This document shows positions 8,588-17,269 of a stretch of 64,000 nucleotides of DNA, in pieces (within the stretch, counting starts at the first letter, position 1; each line of letters begins with the position of its first letter). A program made the translations under genes and the position numbers. The notes beneath the pieces are model-generated. The model saw nothing but the letters and a program-made list of their open reading frames with translations. It was not told the origin of the DNA and did not search any database. This DNA is from Sulfurivermis fontis. Its GTDB lineage: Bacteria > Pseudomonadota > Gammaproteobacteria > Thiohalomonadales > Thiohalomonadaceae. The stretch covers positions 3,182,215 to 3,246,214 of the forward strand of contig NZ_AP018724.1 in assembly GCF_004001245.1 (NCBI RefSeq), given 5' to 3'.

Positions 8588-10797
8588 AGCGCCTCACCTC
8601 CGGGCCGCGGCCGGTAGCGCTGCTGCTGGTGCTGCTGCTGGCCTCGTTTTACCTGCTGAGCGGCGCCATCCAGAACACCGCCCTGTTCGGCCGCCTCTAC
8701 TCGCTGCTGCTGGCGGTGAACATCCTGGCCCTGCTGCTGCTCATCGCCCTCATCGGCCGCAACCTGATCCACCTGCTGCAGCAGTACCGCGACCACGCCC
8801 CCGGCTCGCGCCTCACCCTGCGCCTGGTGGTGATGTTCGTGCTGCTGGCCCTGGCGCCGGTATCGGTGGTGTATTACTTCTCGCTGCAGTTCCTCCACCG
8901 CGGCATCGACAGCTGGTTCGACCTGCGGGTGGAAAAGTCTCTCCAGGATGCCCTGGAGCTGGGCCGCGCCTCCCTCGACGGCCGCCTGCGCGAGCTGTTG
9001 CGCCAGACCCGCCTCGCCGCCGCCGAACTGGTCCCGGTACCGGACAGCGCGGCGGCCCTCAAGCTCAATGAGTTGCGCCAGCACAGCGAGGCGGCAGAGA
9101 TGACCCTGCTCACCCTGCGCGGCCGTGTCATCGCCAGCGCCAGCATGGACCCCACCGCCATCATCCCGGCGATGCCCAGCGAAGCGGTATTGCAGCAACT
9201 ACGTCAGGGTCTGGACTATGCCCGCCTGGAGCCGCTGGGCACGGCAGGCATGCACGTGCGCGTCGCCGTCACCCTGCCGTCCCTTGACCCCGCTGCCGAG
9301 GCGCGTGTGCTGCACGCCCTGTTTCCGGTGGCGGAGCGCCTCAGCCTCCTCGCCGACAGCGTGCAGGAGACCTATTCCCAGTACACCGAACTGGCCTTCC
9401 TGCGCCAGCCGCTGAAATACAGCTTCACCCTCACCCTGTCGCTGATCCTGCTGCTGTCCCTGCTCACCGCCGTCTGGGCGGCGTTCTTCTCGGCGCGCCG
9501 CCTGGTGGCGCCGATCCGCGACCTGGCCGAGGGCACCCGCGCCGTGGCCGCCGGCGACTACGACAAGCGCCTGCCCCTGCCGGGGCGCGACGAACTGGGC
9601 TTCCTGGTGCGCTCCTTCAACGAGATGACCTACAAGATCGCCCAGAGCCAGCAGGCGGCGCGCCTCAGCCAGCGCCAGGCCGAGGAACAGCGCACCTATC
9701 TGGAGGCCGTGCTCGGACGCCTGTCTTCCGGCGTGCTGACGCTGGACAGCGACGGCGTCCTGCACACCGCCAATGCGGCCGCCGGCCAGATCCTCGGCGT
9801 CGAACTGCACGACGCCCTGGGCCGCCCCCTGCAAGACCTGCCCGGACGCCATCCGGCCCTGGACCAGTTCATCGAGGCACTGCTGCCGCACCTGGTGCCG
9901 GCTGAACCGGAGTGGCGCGCGGAACTGGTGTTATTCGGCCCCAAGGGCCGCCAGGTGCTGATGTGCCGCGGCGCCCTGTTGCCCGGCATCGACGGTGCCA
10001 ATGACAGCGAACAGTCGGGCGGCGGCCACGTCATCGTGTTCGACGACATCACCGCCCTGATCCAGGCCCAGCGCGACGCCGCCTGGGGCGAGGTGGCGCG
10101 GCGCCTGGCCCACGAGATCAAGAACCCGCTCACGCCGATCCAGCTCTCCGCCGAACGCCTGCGCCACAAATACCTCGCCACCATGCCGGGGGCCGACGCC
10201 GAGGTGCTGGACCGCGCCACCCACACCATCGTGCAACAGGTGGAGGCCATGAAGGAGATGGTGAAGGCCTTTTCCGACTATGCCCGCCCACCGCAGATCC
10301 GGCTGGAGATGGTGGGCATGAACCGCATCGTCAACGAAGTGGTGGAACTGTACCGGACCGAGCAGCGGCCCATCGGCTTCGACCTGCAACTGGATCCGCG
10401 TACGCCGACCATCGAGGCCGATGCCGGCCGCCTGCGCCAGGTGTTGCACAACCTGATCAAGAACGCGCTGGAGGCCTGCGGCCCGGCCGGCGCCCATATC
10501 CGCATCACCACCCGCTGCGCCCAGGAAACCGGCTGCCGCTACGTGGAGCTGTCGGTATGCGACGACGGCCCCGGCATTCCCGAGGAGATGCTGGCCAACC
10601 TGTTCGAGCCCTACGTCACCAGCAAGCCCAAGGGCACCGGCCTGGGGCTCGCCATCGTCAAGAAGATCGTGGAAGAACACGGCGGCATGATATGGGTGGA
10701 AAACATGCCGGAAGGCGGGGCGTGCATTATGATTCGCTTGCCGGTTAAAAAAGCGGAACAGAGGCGCGAGGCGCAAGATACGAGATGCGAGGAATAG
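8569..10797 (+). CDS. NtrY-like membrane sensor histidine kinase
   Basis: 742-residue sensor kinase. Three membrane segments lie at about 15-35, 45-65 and 85-107, a periplasmic region follows, and a fourth segment (about 290-312) leads into a HAMP domain (ARRLVAPIRDLAEGTRAV), a PAS domain (about 395-490) and the kinase core. The H-box is RRLAHEIKNPLTP with phosphoacceptor His515; the N-box (LRQVLHNLIKNALEA), G1 (DDGPGIPEEM) and G2 (GTGLGLAIVKK) boxes are intact. The start is the ATG at 8569, overlapping the DUF4390 gene. It pairs with the response regulator that follows. The last 11 or so codons (EQRREAQDTRCEE end) are made by a 7-bp repeat array and are not part of the domain. Confidence 0.92.
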   Translation: MLLDTLKRLTSGPRPVALLLVLLLASFYLLSGAIQNTALFGRLYSLLLAVNILALLLLIALIGRNLIHLLQQYRDHAPGSRLTLRLVVMFVLLALAPVSVVYYFSLQFLHRGIDSWFDLRVEKSLQDALELGRASLDGRLRELLRQTRLAAAELVPVPDSAAALKLNELRQHSEAAEMTLLTLRGRVIASASMDPTAIIPAMPSEAVLQQLRQGLDYARLEPLGTAGMHVRVAVTLPSLDPAAEARVLHALFPVAERLSLLADSVQETYSQYTELAFLRQPLKYSFTLTLSLILLLSLLTAVWAAFFSARRLVAPIRDLAEGTRAVAAGDYDKRLPLPGRDELGFLVRSFNEMTYKIAQSQQAARLSQRQAEEQRTYLEAVLGRLSSGVLTLDSDGVLHTANAAAGQILGVELHDALGRPLQDLPGRHPALDQFIEALLPHLVPAEPEWRAELVLFGPKGRQVLMCRGALLPGIDGANDSEQSGGGHVIVFDDITALIQAQRDAAWGEVARRLAHEIKNPLTPIQLSAERLRHKYLATMPGADAEVLDRATHTIVQQVEAMKEMVKAFSDYARPPQIRLEMVGMNRIVNEVVELYRTEQRPIGFDLQLDPRTPTIEADAGRLRQVLHNLIKNALEACGPAGAHIRITTRCAQETGCRYVELSVCDDGPGIPEEMLANLFEPYVTSKPKGTGLGLAIVKKIVEEHGGMIWVENMPEGGACIMIRLPVKKAEQRREAQDTRCEE

Positions 10798-10857
10798 TGT
10801 GCGCGGCGCGCACGCCAGATTTTCGTACCTCGTGTCCCGTTCCTCGTACCTCATCTC
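10761..10857. repeat. Inverted heptamer array H1 (ntrY-ntrX junction)
   Basis: Left arm 10761-10795 reads as five 7-bp units: GAGGCGC, GAGGCGC, AAGATAC, GAGATGC, GAGGAAT. The right arm 10822-10857, read on the minus strand, has units GAGGTAC, GAGGAAC, GGGACAC, GAGGTAC. The arms are complementary overall and enclose a small perfect palindrome (GTGCGC-GGC-GCGCAC, 10799-10813). The left arm lies inside the ntrY coding region and supplies its last codons. Confidence 0.85.
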
Positions 10858-10887
10858 CGACCGCAACGCTGACGAGGACCTTGAACC

Positions 10888-12249
10888 ATGGCGCACGGCT
10901 ACATCCTGGTGGTGGACGACGAACCGGACATCCGGTCGCTGCTGCAGGACATCCTGCGCGACGAGGGCTACGAGGTGGATACCGCGGAAAATGCCGCCGC
11001 CGCGCGCAAGGCGCGCAAGGCGCACCGTCCCGACCTGGTGCTGCTCGATATCTGGATGCCGGACACCGACGGCATCAGCCTGCTCAAGGAGTGGAGCGAG
11101 GAAGGCCCGCTCACCACGCCGGTGATCATGATGTCCGGCCATGGCACCGTGGAGACCGCCGTGGAGGCCACCCGCCTCGGCGCCTACGACTTCATCGAAA
11201 AGCCGCTGTCCCTGGCCAAGCTGCTGGTGACGGTGGAGCGGGCGCTGGAGGCCTACAACCTGCAGCGCGAGAATGTCGGCCTCAAGCGCCTGGCCCAGCC
11301 GGTGGGCGAGCCGGTGGGGCGCAGCGCCGCCATGCAACAGTTGCGCGAGCAGGTGCGCCGTGTCGCCCAGCACGGCACCACCGTGCTGATCAGCGGTGAA
11401 CCCGGCGCCGGCAAGGGCGTGATGGCGCGCTACCTCCACGCTTGCAGTGCACGCCGCGACGGTCCCTTCATCAGCGTCGGCGTCGCCTCCCTGCTGGGCG
11501 ACAACGCCACCGTGGAACTGTTCGGCAGCGAGGAGGGCGACAAGGTGCACTACGGCCTGCTGGAGCAGGCCAACGGCGGCACCCTGTTCCTCGACGACAT
11601 CGCCGACATGGACAGCGCCACCCAGGCGCGCCTGCTCGGCGCGCTGGAGACGCGCAGCTACCATCGCGTCGGCGGCACCGATCCGGTCAAGGTGGACATA
11701 CGCGTCATCGCCGCCACCCACTACGATCTCGGCCAGCGTGTGCGTGACGGCCTGTTCCGCAACGACCTCTACTACCATCTCAACGTCGTGCCGCTCACGG
11801 TGCCGCCGCTGCGCGAGCACAGCGAGGATGTCAGCGACCTCATCGCCTTTTACGTCGATTACTTCGTCAGCCAGGAAAAGTTGCCCTACCGCAGCTTTTC
11901 CGTAGCGGCGCAGAACCGCCTGCGCAACCACCCCTGGCCCGGCAATGTGCGCGAGCTGCGCAACCTGGTGCAGCGCCTGCTCATCGTCGGCGGCAGCGGC
12001 GATGTCGATGCCGCCGAGGTGGAGGCCGCCCTGGGCACGCTCAGCGTGACCAGCGCCACGGCGGCCACCCCGGACATCGACCTGCCGCTGCGCGAGGCGC
12101 GGGAAAACTTCGAGCGCCGCTACTTCCTCGAGCTGCTCGCCCGCCACGACGGCAACATCAACCAGGTGGCCCAGCATTCCGGCATCGAGCGCACCCATCT
12201 GTATCGCAAGTTGAAGTCGCTGGGGATCGATGCGAAGAGCAGGGGCTGA
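10888..12249 (+). CDS. NtrX-like response regulator with degenerate AAA+ domain
   Basis: 453-residue regulator: receiver domain (1-120, phosphoacceptor Asp54 in LVLLDIWMPD), AAA+ domain (about 140-385, Walker A GEPGAGKG at 170-177) and a Fis-type HTH (about 410-450, NINQVAQHSGIERTHLYRK). The AAA+ part is odd. Where sigma-54 activators have ELFG...GAFTGA...GGTLFLDE, this protein reads ELFGSEEGDKVHYGLLEQAN then GGTLFLDD: the GAFTGA loop that contacts sigma-54 is gone (about 5 residues shorter), the Walker B Glu is Asp (237), and the usual LYYR arginine is His297. It may act as a DNA-binding regulator without activating sigma-54 polymerase. A GAGGA sequence precedes the ATG. Confidence 0.9.
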   Translation: MAHGYILVVDDEPDIRSLLQDILRDEGYEVDTAENAAAARKARKAHRPDLVLLDIWMPDTDGISLLKEWSEEGPLTTPVIMMSGHGTVETAVEATRLGAYDFIEKPLSLAKLLVTVERALEAYNLQRENVGLKRLAQPVGEPVGRSAAMQQLREQVRRVAQHGTTVLISGEPGAGKGVMARYLHACSARRDGPFISVGVASLLGDNATVELFGSEEGDKVHYGLLEQANGGTLFLDDIADMDSATQARLLGALETRSYHRVGGTDPVKVDIRVIAATHYDLGQRVRDGLFRNDLYYHLNVVPLTVPPLREHSEDVSDLIAFYVDYFVSQEKLPYRSFSVAAQNRLRNHPWPGNVRELRNLVQRLLIVGGSGDVDAAEVEAALGTLSVTSATAATPDIDLPLREARENFERRYFLELLARHDGNINQVAQHSGIERTHLYRKLKSLGIDAKSRG

Positions 12250-12253
12250 AAGA

Positions 12254-12389
12254 GAGATACGAGTGCCAAGTGACAAGGTACAAGTGGAGGAATGCGCAAC
12301 GCGCACAAACGTTTTGATTCAACACAGCGCGAGCGCAGCGGGCCCAATCGCTTGTATTTTGTCACTTGTAACTTGTATCTGCTTTTTTT
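12254..12389. repeat. Inverted heptamer array H2 (ntrX-trkA junction), terminator-like
   Basis: Left arm 12254-12288: GAGATAC, GAGTGCC, AAGTGAC, AAGGTAC, AAGTGGA. Right arm about 12347-12381 on the minus strand: AGATAC, AAGTTAC, AAGTGAC, AAAATAC, AAGCGAT. Between them is a small palindrome (TGCGC-AAC-GCGCA, 12293-12305) matching the core of array H1. A run of seven T (12383-12389) follows the right arm, so the folded RNA would resemble a long Rho-independent terminator after ntrX. Confidence 0.85.
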
Positions 12390-12432
12390 CCTCACGTACA
12401 ATTCGCGCCCAACGCACAGCGGAATCGCGGCC

Positions 12433-13806
12433 ATGAAGATCATCATCCTCGGCGCCGGCCAGGTGGGTTCCTCCCTCGCCAACAATCTCGCCAGCGAAGC
12501 CAACGACATCACCGTCGTCGATACCGAGCCGCAGCGCCTGCAGGCCTTGCAGGACCGCCTCGACCTGCGCACGGTGACCGGCCAGGCCTCGCATCCCGAA
12601 GTATTGCAGCGCGCCGGCGCGGAAGATGCCGACATGCTGATCGCCGTCACCAACTCCGACGAGACCAACATGGTGGCGTGCCAGGTGGCCTACTCACTGT
12701 TCCGCACGCCCACCAAGATCGCCCGCGTGCGCGCCCTCGAATACCTGGTGCACCCGCAGCTGTTCAATCCCGAGTCGATCCCCATCGACGTGCTGATCAG
12801 CCCGGAACAGCTGGTCACCGACTATATCCACCGCCTGATCGAATATCCCGGTGCGCTGCAGGTGCTCAACTTTGCCGAGGGCAAGGTGCAGCTGGTCGCG
12901 GTGAAGGCCTATTACGGCGGCCCGCTGGTGGGCCACGAATTGCAGACCCTGCGCCAGCACATGCCCGGCGTCGATACCCGCGTCGCCGCCATCTACCGCC
13001 GCGGTCGTCCAATCATTCCGGAAGGCACCACCGTCATCGAGGCCGACGACGAGGTGTTCTTCATCGCCGCGAAGAAGGACATCCGCGCCGTGATGAGCGA
13101 GCTGCGCCGCCTGGAAAAGCCGGCGCGTCACGTCATCATCGCCGGCGGCGGCAACATCGGCAAACGTCTGGCCGCGGCGCTGGAGAACGACTACCAGGTC
13201 AAGCTCATCGATCACAATCCGGCGCGCGCCCGTGCCGTGTCGGAAGAGCTGTCGCGCACCATCGTGCTGCAGGGCGATGCCGCCGATGCCGAGCTGCTGC
13301 TGGCGGAAAACATCGAGGAAACCGACGTGTTCTGCGCCCTCACCAACGACGACGAGGCCAACATCCTGTCGTCGATGCTGGCCAAGCGCCTCGGCGCGCG
13401 CAAGGTGATGACGCTGATCAACCGCGCCGCCTACGTCGACCTGGTGGAGAGCGGCGAGATCGATGTGGCCATCTCGCCGCAGCAGGCCACCATCGGCTCG
13501 CTGCTCACCCACGTGCGCCGCGGCGACGTGGCGGCGGTGCATTCACTGCGGCGCGGTGCCGCCGAGGCCATCGAGGCGGTGGCGCATGGCGACAAGCTGT
13601 CGTCCAAGGTCGTCGGCCGTGCCATCGAGGACATCAAGCTGCCGCACGGCACCACCATCGGTGCCATCGTGCGCGGCAGCGACGTGCTCATCGCCCATCA
13701 CGACACGGTGATCGAGGCGGAGGACCACGTGATCCTGTTCGTGGTGGACAAGAAACGCATCCCGGAAGTGGAACGCCTGTTCCAGGTCGGCATCACCTTC
13801 CTGTAG
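12433..13806 (+). CDS. trkA: Trk system potassium uptake protein TrkA
   Basis: Cytoplasmic NAD-binding regulator of the TrkH potassium channel. It has two tandem RCK halves, each a Rossmann fold plus a C domain: [10 protein letters not shown] at residues 7-16 and [11 protein letters not shown] at about 238-248. The ATG at 12433 ([12 protein letters not shown]) gives 457 residues, equal to the E. coli protein; the frame is open further upstream but runs into repeat array H2. trkH follows after 9 bp, so both are expressed together. Confidence 0.97.
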   Translation: MKIIILGAGQVGSSLANNLASEANDITVVDTEPQRLQALQDRLDLRTVTGQASHPEVLQRAGAEDADMLIAVTNSDETNMVACQVAYSLFRTPTKIARVRALEYLVHPQLFNPESIPIDVLISPEQLVTDYIHRLIEYPGALQVLNFAEGKVQLVAVKAYYGGPLVGHELQTLRQHMPGVDTRVAAIYRRGRPIIPEGTTVIEADDEVFFIAAKKDIRAVMSELRRLEKPARHVIIAGGGNIGKRLAAALENDYQVKLIDHNPARARAVSEELSRTIVLQGDAADAELLLAENIEETDVFCALTNDDEANILSSMLAKRLGARKVMTLINRAAYVDLVESGEIDVAISPQQATIGSLLTHVRRGDVAAVHSLRRGAAEAIEAVAHGDKLSSKVVGRAIEDIKLPHGTTIGAIVRGSDVLIAHHDTVIEAEDHVILFVVDKKRIPEVERLFQVGITFL

Positions 13807-13815
13807 ACCGTCGCC

Positions 13816-15261
13816 ATGCGCCTGCCGCTCATCGCCCGCCTGCTCGGCATCTTCCTGGTCATCTTCGCGGCGACACTGTTTCCCCCCGCCGCCATCGCCT
13901 GGTATACCAACGACGGCCAGCTGGACAACTTCCTGCTCAGCCAGGGCCTGCTGGTGCTGCTCGGCCTGGTATTCTGGCTGCCGGGCCGCGGCCATACCGG
14001 CAACCTGCGCACGCGCGAGGCCTTCGTGGTGGTGACGCTGTTCTGGAGCGTGATCGGCCTCACCGCCGCGCTGCCCCTGGTGCTGGGCCTCGACATCTCC
14101 ATCACCGACGCCGCCTTCGAGGCGGTCTCCGGATTCACCACCACCGGCGCCACCGTGCTGTCCGGCCTGGACAGCATGCCGCCGTCGATCCTGATGTACC
14201 GCCAGCAGCTGCAATGGCTGGGCGGCGCCGGCGTGATCGTGCTGGCCATCGCCATCCTGCCCATGCTCGGCGTCGGTGGCATGCAGCTGTTCCGCGCCGA
14301 GACCGCCGGCCCGATGAAGGACGAAAAGATCACCCCGCGCATCACGCAGACGGCACGCGCGCTGTGGGGCATCTATGTCGGCTTCACCATCGCCTGCGCC
14401 CTGGCCTACTGGGCCGCCGGCATGTCGGCCTTCGACGCCGTCGCCCACAGTTTCAGCACGGTGTCCACCGCCGGCTTCTCCACCTACGATGCCAGTCTCG
14501 CCTACTTCGACAGCGTGGCCATCGAAACCATCGCCATCGTCTTCATGCTGCTCGGCGGCATCAGCTTCAATGTGCACTTCATCGTCCTGCGCATGCGCAG
14601 CCCCAAGGTCTACTGGCACGACACCCAGACCGCCGTGTTTCTCGCCATCGTCGCGGCGTTGATCCTGATCATCACCGCCACTCTGTATCTCACCGGCCAA
14701 TACAGCGATGTCGGCAGCGCATTGCGCCACGCCGCCTTCCAGGTCGCCTCGGTGATCACCACCTCCGGCTTCAGCACCGATGATTTTTCCATCTGGCCGC
14801 TGTTCCTGCCGGTGCTGCTGATCTTCACCAGCTTCCTTGGCGGCTGCGCCGGCTCCACCGCCGGCGGCATGAAGGTGATCCGCTTCATCATCCTCGCCAA
14901 GGAAGGCTCGCGCGAGCTGTGGCGGCTGCTGCACCCCAGCATCATCCGCCCCATCAAGCTGGGCGGTCGCGCCCTGCCCGAGCGCGTCATCGATGCGGTG
15001 TGGGGCTTCTTCGCCCTCTATATCGCGGTGTTCGCCTTCCTCATGCTGCTGGTGATGGCCACCGGCGTGGACCAGGTCACCGCCTTCGGCGCCGTCGCCT
15101 CCGCCCTCAACAACCTCGGCCCCGGCCTGGGCGAGGTCGGCATGAGCTTTGCGCCGCTCAATGACGCCGCCACCTGGATCTGCACCTTCGCCATGCTGCT
15201 CGGCCGCCTGGAGATCTTCACCATCCTGGCGCTGCTGTCGCCCATGTTCTGGCGCAAGTAA
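13816..15261 (+). CDS. trkH: Trk system potassium channel TrkH
   Basis: Membrane channel subunit that takes up K+ together with TrkA. 481 residues with the superfamily pattern of four repeated membrane-P loop-membrane units; selectivity-filter-like turns are visible at SGFTTTGATVL, STVSTAGFSTY, ITTSGFSTD and ALNNLGPGL. It follows trkA by 9 bp and nearly touches the next methyltransferase gene. Confidence 0.96.
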   Translation: MRLPLIARLLGIFLVIFAATLFPPAAIAWYTNDGQLDNFLLSQGLLVLLGLVFWLPGRGHTGNLRTREAFVVVTLFWSVIGLTAALPLVLGLDISITDAAFEAVSGFTTTGATVLSGLDSMPPSILMYRQQLQWLGGAGVIVLAIAILPMLGVGGMQLFRAETAGPMKDEKITPRITQTARALWGIYVGFTIACALAYWAAGMSAFDAVAHSFSTVSTAGFSTYDASLAYFDSVAIETIAIVFMLLGGISFNVHFIVLRMRSPKVYWHDTQTAVFLAIVAALILIITATLYLTGQYSDVGSALRHAAFQVASVITTSGFSTDDFSIWPLFLPVLLIFTSFLGGCAGSTAGGMKVIRFIILAKEGSRELWRLLHPSIIRPIKLGGRALPERVIDAVWGFFALYIAVFAFLMLLVMATGVDQVTAFGAVASALNNLGPGLGEVGMSFAPLNDAATWICTFAMLLGRLEIFTILALLSPMFWRK

Positions 15262-15262
15262 G

Positions 15263-15838
15263 GTGTCCGACGCCGCCAAGTGGGACACACGCTACCGCGA
15301 CGCCAGCGTCGGCGACGGCGAGCCGGTGCAGGTACTGCGCGACTATGCCCACCTGCTGCCGGGCCACGGCCGCGCGCTGGACCTCGCCTGTGGCCTTGGC
15401 GCCAACGCCCTGCTGCTCGCCGCCCGGGGCCTCGACACCCTCGCCTGGGACCTCTCCGCCGTGGCGGTGGACAAACTCAACGCCTACGCCCGCGCGCACG
15501 ACCTGCCGCTCCATGCCGAGGTGCGCGACCTGACGCAACACGGCCTGCCGGAACACCACTTCGACGTCATCGCCGTGAGCCGCTACCTGGAGCGCCGCCT
15601 GTGCCCGGCCATCCAGGCCGCGCTCAAACCCGGCGGTCTGCTCTACTACCAGACCTGGACCCGCACGCAGGTCGGTGAACACGGCCCGGGCAATCCCGCC
15701 TTCCGCCTGGCGCGCAACGAACTGCTGCACCTGTTCAGCGCGCTGGATGTCATCGCCTACCGCGAGGAGGACACCGTGGGCGACACCGCGCGCGGCCTGC
15801 GCGACGAGGCCTATCTGGTGGCGCAGCGACCCGCCTGA
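15263..15838 (+). CDS. Class I SAM-dependent methyltransferase
   Basis: 191-residue single-domain methyltransferase. SAM motif I is ALDLACGLGANALLLAA, the acidic strand-2 end is TLAWDLSAVAVDKLNA, and motif IV is DVIAVSRYLERRL; the overall layout resembles small TehB-like enzymes. The substrate cannot be told from the sequence. The start chosen is the GTG at 15263 right after the trkH stop; a longer frame inside trkH is not credible. The neighbouring trkH and TPR genes do not suggest a pathway. Confidence 0.8.
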   Translation: MSDAAKWDTRYRDASVGDGEPVQVLRDYAHLLPGHGRALDLACGLGANALLLAARGLDTLAWDLSAVAVDKLNAYARAHDLPLHAEVRDLTQHGLPEHHFDVIAVSRYLERRLCPAIQAALKPGGLLYYQTWTRTQVGEHGPGNPAFRLARNELLHLFSALDVIAYREEDTVGDTARGLRDEAYLVAQRPA

Positions 15839-15875
15839 CCTTGCCCGGCCCGCGCCGCGGCCCCATGTCCTGTCC

Positions 15876-16196
15876 ATGGACCCCACCGCACTGGAAAGAC
15901 TGCTCGCCGCCGGCCAGGACAACCTGATGCTGCGCTTCGGTCTGGGCAGTGCCTGGCTGAAGCAGGGCGATCCCGCGCGCGCCATCGACCATCTGCGCGC
16001 CGCCCTGCGCCACGACCCGGCGCACTCCGCCAGCCACAAGCTGCTCGGCAGGGCCCTGGCCGCCGCCGGCCGCAACGCTGAGGCCGTTGCCGCCTACGAG
16101 GCGGGCATACGCATTGCGGAGGAAAAGGGGGACATCCAGGCGGCGAAGGAGATGCAGGTGTTTCTCAAACGGCTGCGGAAGACGGATGCCGGATAG
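15876..16196 (+). CDS. Small TPR-repeat protein
   Basis: 106-residue cytoplasmic protein with about two to three tetratricopeptide repeats (LRFGLGSAWLKQGDPARAID, then HKLLGRALAAAGRNAEAVAA), a scaffold for protein-protein contacts. No signal peptide. The start ATG at 15876 gives MDPTALERLL. The next gene is convergent and begins directly at its stop. Partner unknown. Confidence 0.75.
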   Translation: MDPTALERLLAAGQDNLMLRFGLGSAWLKQGDPARAIDHLRAALRHDPAHSASHKLLGRALAAAGRNAEAVAAYEAGIRIAEEKGDIQAAKEMQVFLKRLRKTDAG

Positions 16197-16409
16197 TCAG
16201 GCACCGGAGTGCAGGAGCTGCAGCCCGGCCGCCGTCAGGCGATAGTGACAGCGCCAGGCCAGACCCGGCAGCGGCACCAGCACATGACGCTCCAGCAGTC
16301 CATGCGCCACGAGCACCTCCAGCACCGCGCTGCTGCACGCCTCGCCCGCGCTGTCGGGATGCAGCGCCAGATACTCCAGGCAGGTTCGTTCACTCTCGCT
16401 CAGCCGCAT
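16197..16409 (-). CDS. Small uncharacterised protein, wHTH-like
   Basis: 70-residue protein with no family I recognise. Its pattern (SESERTCLEYLALHPDS, then VLEVLVAHGLLERH, then CHYRLTAAGLQLL) resembles a minimal winged helix in which the last element ends with YRLTxxGxxLL, as in small DNA-binding proteins. It is convergent with the TPR gene with no gap. The coding call rests on codon pattern and this motif only. Confidence 0.5.
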   Translation of the reverse strand: MRLSESERTCLEYLALHPDSAGEACSSAVLEVLVAHGLLERHVLVPLPGLAWRCHYRLTAAGLQLLHSGA

Positions 16410-16463
16410 CGTTGTCCACCGCGCTCCGGTCCCTCACTGTAGCGCAAAACCGGGCGCGCTGTT

Positions 16464-17144
16464 TCAGCGCCGCAGGATGGCCCACCAGCGCGCCAGGTTG
16501 AGCACGCTGAACAGCGAGGCGGCAACGTAGGTGAAGGCGCAGGCGGTGAGGATCTGCCGCGCCGGACGCAGGTCGCCGGGCGGCAGATAGCCGCTGCCCA
16601 GCAGCGGCAGGGCGCGGCGATAACTGGCGTCCAGTTCCACCGGCAGGGTCACCAGATGCACCAGGATGGCGCCGCCGAAACTGGCGAGGCCGGCGAGGAA
16701 CATCACCAGCCCGGCGGAGGGCGCCCGCGTCAGCAGGGTCAGCACCGGCAGCGCCAGCATCAAGGCCGCGCCGGCCTTCTCCGCCCCCTGGGCCACGCGC
16801 ACCAGGCGCGTGCGCCAGGCCAGCGGCGCATAACCGCTGTGATCCTGCAGCGCATGGCCCACCTCATGGGCCGCCACCGTCACGGCGGTGAGCGAGCGGC
16901 CATTGAAATGTTCCGGCGCGAGGCGCACCGCCTTCGCCTGCGGGTCGTAGTGGTCGCCCTGTTCCGTCGTCTCCACCACCACCTGCTTCAGGCCGTGACG
17001 ATCGAGCAGATGACGCGCCAGTTCGCCGCCGCTGCCCGGATAGTCGCGGCGCTCGCCGCTGTAGCGGCGCAGCACCGCCCTGGCCCACAGTGCCGGAGCC
17101 AGGGTAAGAAACAGAATCAGCAAACCGATGATGGCGAACAGCAT
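16464..17144 (-). CDS. YugP-type zinc metallopeptidase
   Basis: 226-residue membrane protein of the neutral zinc metallopeptidase family (Zn_peptidase_2, YugP-like). The N-terminal membrane segment (about 1-22) is followed by a soluble part with the zinc motif AAHEVGHALQ (about residues 92-101), and three more hydrophobic segments lie at about 125-145, 150-172 and 200-220. The His and Glu of HEVGH are intact, so it should be active at the membrane. Substrate unknown. Its promoter region faces the TraB gene. Confidence 0.85.
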   Translation of the reverse strand: MLFAIIGLLILFLTLAPALWARAVLRRYSGERRDYPGSGGELARHLLDRHGLKQVVVETTEQGDHYDPQAKAVRLAPEHFNGRSLTAVTVAAHEVGHALQDHSGYAPLAWRTRLVRVAQGAEKAGAALMLALPVLTLLTRAPSAGLVMFLAGLASFGGAILVHLVTLPVELDASYRRALPLLGSGYLPPGDLRPARQILTACAFTYVAASLFSVLNLARWWAILRR

Positions 17145-17194
17145 GACGTGGCTTCAGTGGCAGGACTCACCGCAAGGATGCGTGCGGCCCCTGT

Positions 17195-17225
17195 GGTTTT
17201 CAATCTCGAATTTTGAATCTTGCAC
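17195..17225. repeat. Single-arm heptamer array H6
   Basis: Read on the minus strand the units are AAGATTC, AAAATTC, GAGATTG, AAAACC. The array lies in the divergent gap between the YugP-type protease and the TraB gene; no complementary second arm is seen nearby. Confidence 0.55.
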
Positions 17226-17269
17226 CCCTTGCGGGGATAATCGCGCCTCCACCCCAAGCCATCATCTCC

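Noticed and set aside
9931..12306. Long minus-strand frame opposite ntrY and ntrX
   Set aside because: Antisense shadow of two well-supported genes; no domain or start signal.
12678..14783. Long plus-strand frame of about 700 codons across trkA and trkH
   Set aside because: Composition is Arg/His/Pro/Gly-rich with no motif, typical of an out-of-frame shadow in GC-rich DNA; trkA and trkH are clear in the other frame.
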